A DNA stretch of 37,206 nucleotides from Granulicella sp. (lineage in GTDB: Bacteria; Acidobacteriota; Terriglobia; Terriglobales; Acidobacteriaceae): contig PKWK01000140.1 of NCBI GenBank assembly GCA_003133205.1, forward strand, positions 186 through 37,391, given 5' to 3'. The translations under genes were made by a program, and so were the position numbers. Of the stretch, positions 1 through 7,741 are shown piece after piece. The notes under the pieces are model-generated. The model was not told where the DNA came from. It was given only the letters and a program-made list of their open reading frames with translations, and did not search any database. Each line of letters begins with the position of its first letter. Within the stretch, counting starts at the first letter, position 1.

Positions 1-2
1 TG

Positions 3-680
3 GGCAGCGTGCTGAACCACGTGCTGCTGCATCAGACGGTCATCGGCCTGGAAACCATCGAGCAGATGGCCATGGCCGGCGACGAGCCGGACGTGATTCT
101 GGGCTGCACCGGCGGCGGATCGAACTTTGCGGGACTGGTGATGCCATATCTCGGCCGCAAGCTCAAGGGGCAGAGCCACGCGCGCGTGGTTGCCGTCGAA
201 CCCGCGGCGTGCCCCAGTCTGACCAAGGGCAGATTTACGTATGATTTTGGGGATACCGGGCATCTGACGCCACTGGTCAAAATGCACACGCTGGGAAGTA
301 CCTTCATTCCTCCGGGGATTCATGCGGGCGGCCTCCGCTACCACGGCATGGCTCCGCTGGTGTCGCACGTCATGGACCTGGGATTGATTGAGGCCAGTGC
401 CGTGCAGCAACTGGACGCCTTCGCCGCCGGAATCCAATTTGCCCGTGCAGAGGGAATCATACCGGCTCCGGAGGCCAACCACGCTGTGGCAGGAGCAATC
501 TACGAGGCGCTGCGCGCCAAGGAAGAAGGAACGCCGCGGACGATTCTATTCAACCTATCCGGACATGGGCATTTCGACATGCAGTCTTACATCGACTATC
601 AGGCCGGACAATTGCAGAACTACGATTATCCGGCGGAAGAGATCGCGATGGCGCTGGCGGGCCTGCCCACGGTGGCTTGA
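3..680 (+). CDS. trpB: Tryptophan synthase beta chain, TrpB2 type (5' end cut by window)
   Basis: This is the C-terminal 225 or so residues of a PLP-dependent tryptophan synthase beta subunit, which joins indole and serine to make tryptophan. The glycine-rich loop that holds the PLP phosphate is visible (GCTGGGSN, about nt 102-125). It is followed by the family blocks YDFGDTGHLTPLVKMHTLG and IHAGGLRYHGMAPLVS, which are characteristic of the TrpB2 (TrpB-related) branch rather than classical TrpB. The reading frame is open to the left edge, so the PLP-binding lysine and the N-terminus lie outside the window; the GTG at position 9 is internal. TrpB2 enzymes often act without a TrpA partner, and no trpA is seen here. 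Confidence in the family is high. Whether it serves biosynthesis or indole salvage cannot be told from this piece. Confidence 0.93.
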   Translation, partial: GSVLNHVLLHQTVIGLETIEQMAMAGDEPDVILGCTGGGSNFAGLVMPYLGRKLKGQSHARVVAVEPAACPSLTKGRFTYDFGDTGHLTPLVKMHTLGSTFIPPGIHAGGLRYHGMAPLVSHVMDLGLIEASAVQQLDAFAAGIQFARAEGIIPAPEANHAVAGAIYEALRAKEEGTPRTILFNLSGHGHFDMQSYIDYQAGQLQNYDYPAEEIAMALAGLPTVA

Positions 681-726
681 GCAAATTCGTGACGCCTGGA
701 GACCATAGCAAGGGGAGAAGTATCGA

Positions 727-1017
727 ATGAAAGAGATTGTTGCCGTGGTCTTCGGATTCGCGTTGATGGGCAACGCCGCGCTATTCGTTCCGCAGGCGCT
801 CGCGGTCTGGCGCAAGAAGAGCGACGAGGGAATTTCTCTGATCACATTTGGCGGATTCAATGTGCTCCAGGCGATCGCGATCGTGCACGGGTTCTACCAG
901 CATGATCTGGCTCTGATCGTGGGTATGGTTGCGAGCATCATCACATGTGGCGCGGTCACATTTCTGACGCTCTTCTACCGTCTGGGACGGAAACGCGCAG
1001 GCACCGTGGCCTCTTGA
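727..1017 (+). CDS. SemiSWEET-type PQ-loop sugar transporter
   Basis: This 96-residue protein has three predicted membrane helices (about residues 5-25, 36-57 and 60-83). A PQ-loop motif sits at the end of the first helix (VPQALAVWRKKSDEGIS, Pro22-Gln23). The size and three-helix layout are those of SemiSWEETs, which dimerise to form a bidirectional sugar pore in the inner membrane. A good Shine-Dalgarno sequence (GGGGAGAAG) lies about 7 bases before the ATG, so the start is secure. It follows the trpB-like gene by 46 bases on the same strand and may be co-transcribed with it. A substrate cannot be assigned; other small PQ-loop proteins are the main alternative. Confidence 0.85.
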   Translation: MKEIVAVVFGFALMGNAALFVPQALAVWRKKSDEGISLITFGGFNVLQAIAIVHGFYQHDLALIVGMVASIITCGAVTFLTLFYRLGRKRAGTVAS

Positions 1018-1058
1018 TAGCGGGGCCGGGTGCGATGTAATAGGCAATCGCAGCCACT

Positions 1059-3890
1059 CTATTTCCGCTGCGCGTTCAGTTTGTCGAGGACGACCTTCAA
1101 CTCGTCCAACTTCTTCCCGGCTTCTCCGAGTTTGCCTTCCGCAGTCAGGCGCTGGTAGTCGGCAAAGTCTTTTCCGGCCTCTGCGATGAGCGCGTTGATG
1201 TCAGTCGGTTGCGGCCCTCCCTTAGATACGGGTGTCGATTGCGTCGCAGTTTGGGGCGCTTCCGTCGAGGTCACCGCCGGGGCTTCTCCGCCATAAAGAG
1301 ACGTGAGTGCTGCCTCGAACGTCGGGCCGTACGCCAACTTGTCCTGCAACGCCAGCACAACCAGGCGCAGTTCCGGCATGGCGCTCGTCTGTGCCTGCAG
1401 GAAGATCGGCTCGGCATAGAGCAGCGCCTTGCCGGATGGGATGACCAGCAAGCTTCCGCGCACGACATGCGAGCCTTGCTGGTTCCACAGGGTCAACTGT
1501 CCTGAAAGCTGCGCGTTCTGGTCGATGCGCGCCTCGATCTGTTGCGGACCATCCACCACAATTCCCTTGGGGAAGTCGTAGACCACCGACTTTCCGTAGT
1601 TCGCTCCGTCGCAGCGCGCAGCAATCCACCCGATCAGATTGTTTCGGTTGGCCGGAGTGAAGGGGAGAATCTCCACAAACTCCGCGCCGGTCTCTCCCGG
1701 CAGCTTCATCAGGACAAAATTCGGCTGCATCACCTGTTTCGCCTGATCCCCGTTGTCGTGCGAGCCGGTTTCCGTAGCGACCGTCCACATATCCTCGCGG
1801 TTGAAGAAGACCTGCGGATTCGTCATGTGATACAGGCCGTAGACCTCCGCCTGCAGCTTGAACAATAACTCGGGGTAGCGAACATGCTTGTGCAGGTCCG
1901 CTGGCATGGATGCAGCATCCTTGAACAGGCTTGGGAAGATTCGGCGGTAGGCGCTCAGGATCGGGTCTTCAGTGTCGAACACGTAAAACGTCGTTGTCCC
2001 ATCGTAAGCGTCGATCACTACCTTCACGCTGTTGCGCATGTAGTTGATGGAGTTTTCGTTGAGCGTGTAATGGGTCGAATAGGGGTAGTTATCCGACGTC
2101 GTGAACGCGTCCATAACCCAGGAGAGCCGGCCATCCTCTCCCACCACGATGTACGGGTCCTGATCAAACGTGAGGAAGGGCGCCAAGGCCGCCACACGGT
2201 CGCGTACGTTGCGCTGCATCAATAGCCGACTCTGTTCGTTGACGTCATCGCTGAAAGGCAACTTGCCCAGATCGCCGCGATCGGCAGCAATCAGGATCCG
2301 GCGCAGGAAGCCGCCCACGACGATGCCGCCCGTGCCCTGATACGACGTCAGGCTATTGGTCTGGCCTTGCGGGTAGTCAAATTCCTGTTGTCTCGTCTTG
2401 ACGTACACGTCGGTGTCGGTCAACTCGCCAAAATAGATCTCGGGACGCGTCACGGTCAGTCCGCGCACCGTGCTCTGGACAGGCATGTTGCTCAGCATCA
2501 GCGTCGGCAACCCTTCGGTCGTGAAGCCATTGACCGGATTCATCGTAATGCCGTAGCCGTGGGTATAGATCAGCTTCTCGTTGATCCAGTTTCGACTGCT
2601 CTCCGGAAGCTTATCCACGTTCAGTTCACGCGTCGCGAGCATTACCTCGCGCATCGTTCCGTCGATGACATAGCGATCGATGTCGATGTCCGGAAAGTCG
2701 TAGTAGGTGCGAATCTCCTGCACCTGGCGCAGCGTGTCCTGCAGCGCATGCCAGTCCCACAAGCGAATGTTCTGGAGCGTGGGTTGATTGTTCGCCGGAT
2801 CAGTTGCCTCCACGGTCGTCTCGGCCGGGAACTCGCGCTGCGAGAATTGGTCCAGTCCGTAGGCCCGCCGCGTCATCTCAATATTGTTGGAGATGTAGGG
2901 CTGCTCGCGCACAAGCTCGTTCGGCTTGACAACGAAATTGCCGATGTACCAACCCACTAGTCCAAGCACGCCATAGCACAGCGCGGCTGGAATTACGGCG
3001 GCGACGAGCATTGTCCCGCGTGGTCTGCGAACCGCGTTGATAGCCGCGATAACCGCGCCAAGAATCAACGCCGCGCAGACGATCAGCAGCCCGGTGAGCA
3101 TCAGGTGCGCATCCGTATAGGTGATGCCGTCGAAGATCGTGTGATGCTCGAGCAACCTGTCGAAGCGATCGAGGTAAACCTCGATGGCGAGGATGACCAG
3201 CAGGAACGCGACCGTGATGGAGAGCCCGCGCCAGGGTGCCGGGGAGTAACTGTTACGGTCCTTGTCGAGCGCCCGAAACGCTCCCGTGATCACGAGGAAA
3301 AAGACCGCGAGCACGCAACTCATAACCGAAAGCGTAAGCAGCCAGCCAAGGATGAGGTGCCACGCCGGCAGGGTGAACAGGAAGAAGCTCAGGGGCTTGC
3401 CGAAGATGGGATCGGCGACGCCGCTCCCGGCGCTCGGCGCGTACCACCACAGCGAGAACGTCGGCCATTCCTCCATCATCGACGCGCCGGTTACGCCCGC
3501 GATCCCAAGCGAAACAATAAGTGCCGCGATGCGCAGGACGGGTTCGACGGAAAGATTGACGGGCTGCCCACCGAAGATGATCTTGTGGTCTCGCGGCAGA
3601 TCATCCTGATGAGCCCGCTTGAGAGCTGAAAATGCTCCGAAGAGAATCAGGAATGTGGCCACGGCAAAGACCGCGAAGATGACCCACTGCAGGCTCCAGG
3701 TCTTCCAGAACACGTCCCCAAACCCGAGCGACCTGAACCAGAGCAGGTCCACCCAATACGACAGGGCGGTCTTGCTGCCAAATACGATTACGGCAAGTAC
3801 AACCAGTAGGATAGGCAGCCTGAGCCGCCGCCGCGGATCTCGCGGCTCCCGAGGAAAATCAATCGATACCGGCAAATCTCCACCCCGCAT
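1059..3890 (-). CDS. UPF0182 (COG1615) family membrane protein
   Basis: This protein of about 943 residues fits the size and layout of the UPF0182 family. Roughly the first 320 residues hold about seven hydrophobic helices (the first is ILLVVLAVIVFGSK). A long soluble extracytoplasmic part follows with family blocks such as RRAYGLDQF, WDWHALQDTLRQVQEIRTYYDF and YTHGYGITMNPVNG. The C-terminus is charged and probably coiled (KLDELKVVLDKLNAQRK). The family's function is unknown. I prefer the ATG at 3890; an in-frame GTG at 3896 is also possible. A -10-like TACAAT on the minus strand (3916-3921) lies upstream. The gene is divergent from ccmE, and the 220-base gap between them holds the CRP-type palindrome. 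The stop is an ordinary TAG, which matters for interpreting other TAG codons in this window. Confidence 0.9.
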   Translation of the reverse strand: MRGGDLPVSIDFPREPRDPRRRLRLPILLVVLAVIVFGSKTALSYWVDLLWFRSLGFGDVFWKTWSLQWVIFAVFAVATFLILFGAFSALKRAHQDDLPRDHKIIFGGQPVNLSVEPVLRIAALIVSLGIAGVTGASMMEEWPTFSLWWYAPSAGSGVADPIFGKPLSFFLFTLPAWHLILGWLLTLSVMSCVLAVFFLVITGAFRALDKDRNSYSPAPWRGLSITVAFLLVILAIEVYLDRFDRLLEHHTIFDGITYTDAHLMLTGLLIVCAALILGAVIAAINAVRRPRGTMLVAAVIPAALCYGVLGLVGWYIGNFVVKPNELVREQPYISNNIEMTRRAYGLDQFSQREFPAETTVEATDPANNQPTLQNIRLWDWHALQDTLRQVQEIRTYYDFPDIDIDRYVIDGTMREVMLATRELNVDKLPESSRNWINEKLIYTHGYGITMNPVNGFTTEGLPTLMLSNMPVQSTVRGLTVTRPEIYFGELTDTDVYVKTRQQEFDYPQGQTNSLTSYQGTGGIVVGGFLRRILIAADRGDLGKLPFSDDVNEQSRLLMQRNVRDRVAALAPFLTFDQDPYIVVGEDGRLSWVMDAFTTSDNYPYSTHYTLNENSINYMRNSVKVVIDAYDGTTTFYVFDTEDPILSAYRRIFPSLFKDAASMPADLHKHVRYPELLFKLQAEVYGLYHMTNPQVFFNREDMWTVATETGSHDNGDQAKQVMQPNFVLMKLPGETGAEFVEILPFTPANRNNLIGWIAARCDGANYGKSVVYDFPKGIVVDGPQQIEARIDQNAQLSGQLTLWNQQGSHVVRGSLLVIPSGKALLYAEPIFLQAQTSAMPELRLVVLALQDKLAYGPTFEAALTSLYGGEAPAVTSTEAPQTATQSTPVSKGGPQPTDINALIAEAGKDFADYQRLTAEGKLGEAGKKLDELKVVLDKLNAQRK

Positions 3891-4041
3891 AAACACTCAT
3901 TGATAAATCACGGGAATTGTACAGCGTCCAAAAGTGGCAGATAGCATTGCGAAAGCTGGGCCGTACCTGGCAGCGACCGACAATGAGCATCCCTAACGAC
4001 TTGCGGCCCACTCCGACCTCTGGCGCGGTGCACGCACTAAA

Positions 4042-4057
4042 TGTGACGCCCGTCACA
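4042..4057. promoter_or_regulatory. CRP/FNR-type operator upstream of ccmE
   Basis: The sequence is TGTGACGCCCGTCACA: two inverted TGTGA/TCACA half-sites separated by six bases, matching the classical CRP half-site and spacing exactly. Its centre lies about 62 bases before the ccmE ATG, close to the class I activator position (-61.5) if transcription starts at or just before that ATG. A near-copy precedes ccmC. The regulator is not in the window and the assignment rests on the motif alone. Confidence 0.6.
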
Positions 4058-4099
4058 CTAGTCCTGGCGAAGCGGGGAGTCGCCGACTGGATTTGGTAG

Positions 4100-4105
4100 T
4101 AAACT
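4100..4105 (+). promoter_or_regulatory. Putative -10 element of ccmE (leaderless start)
   Basis: TAAACT lies six bases before the ccmE ATG, which would put the transcription start at or next to the A of the start codon. No Shine-Dalgarno sequence and no convincing -35 hexamer are visible. Weak -35 with a CRP-type site upstream fits an activator-dependent promoter. This is inference from spacing. Confidence 0.4.
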
Positions 4106-4111
4106 CAATCC

Positions 4112-4558
4112 ATGCGCGGTATGCCACCTCTCAAGATTCTCGCGGCTGCACTGATTATTCTCGGCACGGTTGGCTGGCTCTCCTACACTGGCGTCGACAA
4201 GACCAAGCAGTACTACGTCACCATCAGCGAATTGAACGCGATGGGCAACAAGGCGTACACACGCAACCTGCGCGTCGCCGGCAATGTCGCGCCGGGAAGC
4301 ATTCAGCGAGTGGGCACGAGCGCGCGTTTCGTTCTGCTGGAGCAAGGCAACAAATTACAGGTCAACTATCAGGGATCCGAGCCGCCGCCCGACACATTCA
4401 AGGACGACGCACAGGCCCTTGCGATTGGCACGTATGGCCGCGACGGCGTCTTCCACGCGACCCAATTGCAGGCCAAATGCGCTTCGAAATACGCACCAGC
4501 CCAGCCCGGAGCAGCACCTGCCGCCGGCAATACTGCAATGCTGGCTCCCACGAAGTGA
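4112..4558 (+). CDS. ccmE: Cytochrome c maturation heme chaperone CcmE, CxxxY type
   Basis: This 148-residue protein has one N-terminal membrane anchor (about residues 8-24) and a periplasmic OB-fold domain. CcmE takes heme from the CcmABCD exporter, holds it covalently and passes it to the CcmF/H lyase. The usual heme-binding motif is HxxxY. Here the aligned segment reads AKCASKYAP, so a cysteine (Cys123) replaces the histidine and Tyr127 is kept. This CxxxY variant is known from archaea and some sulfate reducers. The C-terminal tail after it is short and Ala/Pro-rich. The ATG at 4112 has no Shine-Dalgarno sequence and follows a -10-like hexamer directly. It heads the ccm cluster, and its stop is 123 bases before the ccmA start. 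Confidence 0.9.
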   Translation: MRGMPPLKILAAALIILGTVGWLSYTGVDKTKQYYVTISELNAMGNKAYTRNLRVAGNVAPGSIQRVGTSARFVLLEQGNKLQVNYQGSEPPPDTFKDDAQALAIGTYGRDGVFHATQLQAKCASKYAPAQPGAAPAAGNTAMLAPTK

Positions 4559-4681
4559 TCTTCCCAAATATTCGTGTGCGATCGGCCAATAACTCCATGC
4601 TTTCCTTGAACATCGTCCGCATGGCAGACGCACGGTCGATGTCCGGGGCCATACAAACCAATCACTCTATACCCTGAGACG

Positions 4682-5494
4682 ATGATCGAACCCGCTCTCG
4701 AATCCGCGCCTCTCCCATCGGCTGCACGCCTTGATTCCGTCTCCAAGCTGTATGGGGGCTTTGCCGCGCTGCGCAAGGTTTCGGTCGAGTTCGCGGTGGG
4801 CTCGTCGACGGTCATCCTGGGGGACAATGGCGCGGGCAAATCGACGCTGCTGCGCATGCTGGCGGGGTTGATCGCGCCCTCGCGCGGTACGGTGCAGGTC
4901 TTCGGCGGGGAGCCACGCGAGCAGCGCAGCCGCATCGCATACATGAGCCACGAGGCCATGCTCTACGACGAGCTTTCGGCCATCGAAAATCTGCGCTACT
5001 TCGCCGAATTGCAGCGCGTCGGCGGATGCGTGTGCAGTTGCGCCAGTTCGCCGGAGATGGCTCTGCGGGCGGTTGGACTTGATCCCGCGCTAACCCGTCC
5101 GGTCGGTCAATACTCCCAGGGAATGCGGCAGCGCGCTTCGCTTGCGCGCGTGCTGCAGACCGATCCAGAGCTGCTGCTGCTCGACGAACCCTTCTCGAAT
5201 CTCGACGTCGAATCAGCCCGGCACATGGTTGAGTTGCTCCTCGACTTCCGCACCTGGCCCGTGGAAGCGCCTCCGGAACCGCACGCAGCGAATGCAGCGG
5301 CAGGCAATTCTCCCGCGGCAACCCCCGCCGTCCGAGCCCGCACCATTATCCTCACTACCCACCAGCCAAAGCTGGCCGAGCCGCTTGCCGAGACGACGCT
5401 GATCATGAAGGCTGGCGCAATCATTTCCATCACCAGCTCCGCACCAGCCGCATCCGGCCCCGGCAAACCGGCGGCACAGTGGGCGGCCGAATGA
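4682..5494 (+). CDS. ccmA: Heme exporter ATP-binding protein CcmA
   Basis: This is an ABC ATPase of 270 residues, somewhat longer than typical CcmA (about 200-240). Walker A is GDNGAGKST (47-55), the signature is YSQGMRQR (144-151) in place of LSGGMxQR, Walker B is LLLLDEP (164-170), and the switch histidine is His227. With CcmB it powers release of holo-CcmE from CcmC in the inner membrane. Two oddities are a cysteine cluster CVCSC (116-120) before the signature, and an Ala/Pro-rich insertion (about 193-218) between the D-loop region and the switch histidine. The context (ccmE upstream, ccmB downstream) settles CcmA over a generic ABC ATPase. TATACC at 4668-4673, eight bases before the ATG, may be its -10. 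The stop overlaps the ybaK start as ATGA. Confidence 0.88.
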   Translation: MIEPALESAPLPSAARLDSVSKLYGGFAALRKVSVEFAVGSSTVILGDNGAGKSTLLRMLAGLIAPSRGTVQVFGGEPREQRSRIAYMSHEAMLYDELSAIENLRYFAELQRVGGCVCSCASSPEMALRAVGLDPALTRPVGQYSQGMRQRASLARVLQTDPELLLLDEPFSNLDVESARHMVELLLDFRTWPVEAPPEPHAANAAAGNSPAATPAVRARTIILTTHQPKLAEPLAETTLIMKAGAIISITSSAPAASGPGKPAAQWAAE

Positions 5495-6030
5495 AACCTT
5501 CCAGGCCCGTCAAGACCAACGCCGCGCGTCTGCTCGACTCACTCGGCATCGCGTACGAGGTGCAAACGTACGAGATGGACCCTGACGACCTGAGTGCGAT
5601 CTCGGTAGCCCGCAAGATCGGAATGCCCGCCGAGCAGGTCTTCAAGACGCTTCTGACACGCGCGGCAACTGGCGCCGGCCAACGGGAAGCAACCCACTTC
5701 TTTGCTGTCATCCCAGGCGATTCGGAACTTGATCTGAAGAAGCTGGCGCACGCCGCGTCGGTGAAGAAGGTCGAACTGGCGTTGCTCAAGGATGTCGAGC
5801 CGCTCACCGGCTACGTTCGTGGCGGAGTCACCGTGATGGCTGCACGCACCGCGTTCCCTGCTTACGCCGACGAGACGATTGAGCTGCACGACGTGGTGTC
5901 GGTCTCTGCCGGACAACGCGGAACCCAGCTAGTGCTCGCGCCTGCGGACTACCTGCGCGCAACCGGTGCAATCCTCGCCGACCTCACCAAGATCGTGCAT
6001 GCTACGGCCGACGCAGAGGTGGGCGAATGA
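5491..6030 (+). CDS. ybaK: YbaK/EbsC-family aminoacyl-tRNA deacylase (Cys-tRNA(Pro) type)
   Basis: This 179-residue single-domain protein belongs to the YbaK/ProX trans-editing family. These enzymes hydrolyse mischarged tRNAs, classically Cys-tRNA(Pro), in the cytoplasm. The family lysine is in VFKTLLT (Lys52). VIPGDSELDLKKLA, the glycine motif TGYVRGGVTVMA and the Tyr/Asp region AYADETIELHD are also in place. The start is taken as the ATG at 5491, which overlaps the ccmA stop in an ATGA quartet; a GTG at 5479 is less likely. Its own stop overlaps the ccmB start in the same way, so it is translationally embedded between two subunits of the heme exporter. A link to cysteine availability for cytochrome c is only speculation. 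Confidence 0.88.
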   Translation: MKPSRPVKTNAARLLDSLGIAYEVQTYEMDPDDLSAISVARKIGMPAEQVFKTLLTRAATGAGQREATHFFAVIPGDSELDLKKLAHAASVKKVELALLKDVEPLTGYVRGGVTVMAARTAFPAYADETIELHDVVSVSAGQRGTQLVLAPADYLRATGAILADLTKIVHATADAEVGE

Positions 6031-6701
6031 ACTACTTCGGCCACGTGCTCTGCCATCTGCGCAAGGATCTGCAACTGGAATGGCGCTCGCGCGACTCGGT
6101 AAACGGGATGCTGTTCTTCGCGCTGCTGGTCGTCGTCGTCTTCTCGCTGGCGTTCGATCCCACCGCGGCCATGTCCCGCCAGATCGCCGGCGGAATCCTC
6201 TGGGTCGCGATTCTGTTCGCTTCCGTCACTGCCCTCAACCAGGCCTGGACGCGTGAGCAGCGCAATCGGGTGCTCGATGCGCAGAGGATGTCTCCAGCGC
6301 CGCCGTCGGCCCTGTTCCTCGGCAAGGCGCTCGCCAACCTTTTATTTGTGGCCATCGTCGAGGCGGTGCTGGCCCCGCTTTTCATCGTCTTCTACAACCT
6401 GCACGCGTTGGGTCAGGGCTGGCTGCTGGCGTTGGTGATGCCCTTGGGAACCTGGGCGCTGGTTTGCAACGGCACGTTTTTCGCCGCGCTGGGCCTCCGC
6501 ACCCGCAACCGCGAACTGCTACTTCCCCTCATCCTGTTTCCTATCTCGATCCCTGCGTTGCTGGGAATGATGGAAGCCACCACTGCCATCCTCACCGGCG
6601 AGTCCGATCCCGGCCTATGGATACGCCTGCTGGTTGCTTACAACATCATCTTCACCCTGGTCTGCCTGCTGCTGTTCGAGACCGTGGTGAGTGCGGAATA
6701 G
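6027..6701 (+). CDS. ccmB: Heme exporter permease CcmB
   Basis: This protein of 224 residues has about six membrane helices, the usual size and topology for CcmB, the permease partner of CcmA. The N-terminus (LRKDLQLEWRSRDSVNGMLFF) matches the family opening, with a conserved acidic/basic region before helix 1. Helices follow at about 27-45, 50-65, 95-120, 127-150, 155-180 and 197-220. The ATG overlaps the ybaK stop (ATGA), indicating coupled translation. It ends in TAG. An 82-base gap containing a CRP-type palindrome separates it from ccmC. Confidence 0.88.
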   Translation: MNYFGHVLCHLRKDLQLEWRSRDSVNGMLFFALLVVVVFSLAFDPTAAMSRQIAGGILWVAILFASVTALNQAWTREQRNRVLDAQRMSPAPPSALFLGKALANLLFVAIVEAVLAPLFIVFYNLHALGQGWLLALVMPLGTWALVCNGTFFAALGLRTRNRELLLPLILFPISIPALLGMMEATTAILTGESDPGLWIRLLVAYNIIFTLVCLLLFETVVSAE

Positions 6702-6721
6702 GCCACAACTTCCCGGAAGTG

Positions 6722-6737
6722 GGTGACGTCCGTCACA
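6722..6737. promoter_or_regulatory. CRP/FNR-type operator upstream of ccmC
   Basis: The sequence is GGTGACGTCCGTCACA. It shares the core GTGACG-NN-CGTCAC with the site before ccmE and differs from it only in the outer left base and one central base. Its centre is about 54 bases before the ccmC GTG. It lies in the 82-base gap after ccmB, suggesting ccmC-ccmD have their own regulated promoter. TAGACT (6769-6774) is a candidate -10 placed nine bases before the GTG. Confidence 0.55.
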
Positions 6738-6783
6738 GTCCCCTGTCCCCAAATTGCCGCCTTCGCGGTAGACTGGAAACATC

Positions 6784-7518
6784 GTGCAACGCTCTCGCAT
6801 TCTCGGCCCGATTGGCATCGCCTGGTTCTTCCTGACGCTGGCGGTCATCGCATACGCTACGCGGCTGGGGCTATTCGTCGCGCCGGTTGATGCCCTCCAG
6901 GGAAATGTCTTTCGCATCTTCTTCTACCATGTCCCCACGTCGATGCTCAGCCTGCTGTTCCCTTACGTGAACCTCGTTGCCTCTCTCTTCTACCTCTACT
7001 GGCGACAGCGAGACCCGTTGAAGGCTCTTACCGCGGATGCCGTCGCTATCGCCTCCGCAGAGGTTGCCGTTGTCTACAGCAGCATCTCCCTGCTCACCGG
7101 GATGCTGTGGGGCCGGGTGGCCTGGGGGATCTGGTGGACCTGGGATGCGCGCCTGACCAGCATGTTGCTGTTGTGGCTGCTTTATGTCAGCTACCTGATG
7201 CTGCGCAAGCTGTCCTCAACTGGCCAGACCCACACGCTCGCGGCAGTGCTCTCCGTCTTCGCCGCCATCGACGTGCCAATCGTCTATATGTCCATCCGAT
7301 GGTGGCGGACACAGCATCCCGCGCCTGTCTTTGGCGGTGGCGCCGACTCCGGCGTCGATCCCTCCATGGTTCCGGCGTGGCTCTGGAATCTTGCAGGGTG
7401 GGCGATGTGGGGCGTGTTCATCCTGATGTTCCGCTACATGCTTGAGCGCCGCCGCCAGGAATCCGAGCAGGACGCGGCCCTGCAAGCCATCGAAGCTTCC
7501 CTGGAGATCGCAAAGTGA
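6784..7518 (+). CDS. ccmC: Heme transporter / heme-handling protein CcmC
   Basis: This 244-residue integral membrane protein belongs to the heme-handling family and has six predicted helices. The tryptophan-rich motif WGIWWTWDAR (114-123) is intact. Two candidate heme-ligand histidines flank it: His49 in FYHVP and His178 in WWRTQHP. CcmC loads heme onto CcmE at the periplasmic face. The start is GTG with only about three bases between a plausible transcription start and the codon, and no Shine-Dalgarno sequence. Its stop overlaps the start of the ccmD-like gene (GTGA). The related CcsA/CcmF proteins are larger, so CcmC is the firm call. Confidence 0.92.
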   Translation: MQRSRILGPIGIAWFFLTLAVIAYATRLGLFVAPVDALQGNVFRIFFYHVPTSMLSLLFPYVNLVASLFYLYWRQRDPLKALTADAVAIASAEVAVVYSSISLLTGMLWGRVAWGIWWTWDARLTSMLLLWLLYVSYLMLRKLSSTGQTHTLAAVLSVFAAIDVPIVYMSIRWWRTQHPAPVFGGGADSGVDPSMVPAWLWNLAGWAMWGVFILMFRYMLERRRQESEQDAALQAIEASLEIAK

Positions 7519-7694
7519 AACTCGCCTGGATGTTCGGCAGCAGCATGGCAGCGCATCATCTGCTTTACGCGTACCTCACGGTGTGGCTGATCCAGGGTGG
7601 CTATTGTGCGTGGATTGCGTTGCAGTGGAAGCGCACCAAGGCCGATTCGCGGGTGGCCCCCTCGCTCAACTCCGTGAATCACGAAGATTCCTGA
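7515..7694 (+). CDS. ccmD: CcmD-like small membrane protein
   Basis: A 59-residue reading frame starts with GTG overlapping the ccmC stop as GTGA and ends with TGA at 7692-7694. It has one hydrophobic helix (roughly residues 14-37, including HHLLYAYLTVWLIQGG) followed at once by a basic stretch (QWKRTK) and a polar tail. CcmD is a small single-helix protein that stabilises the CcmABC-CcmE complex. It is poorly conserved in sequence but almost always sits right after ccmC with this topology. The call rests on position, size, topology and translational coupling, not on a strong sequence match. Confidence 0.65.
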   Translation: MKLAWMFGSSMAAHHLLYAYLTVWLIQGGYCAWIALQWKRTKADSRVAPSLNSVNHEDS

Positions 7695-7707
7695 GCCCGC
7701 AAAAAAG

Positions 7708-7741
7708 CAACGAAGCCGAAGAATAACCTCCGGCCTCGTTG
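7708..7741. terminator. Possible stem-loop after the ccm cluster
   Basis: An 11-base inverted repeat (CAACGAAGCCG / CGGCCTCGTTG, one mismatch) with a 12-base loop begins 13 bases after the ccmD stop. There is no T tract on the plus strand; a run of six A (7701-7706) on its left would be a T tract for minus-strand transcription. It could end the ccm transcript without a U tract or act as a processing barrier. Confidence 0.35.

Noticed and set aside
3917..4099. A 60-codon frame between UPF0182 and ccmE
   Set aside because: No ribosome site, no motif, and it covers the CRP-type palindrome. It is more likely regulatory DNA.
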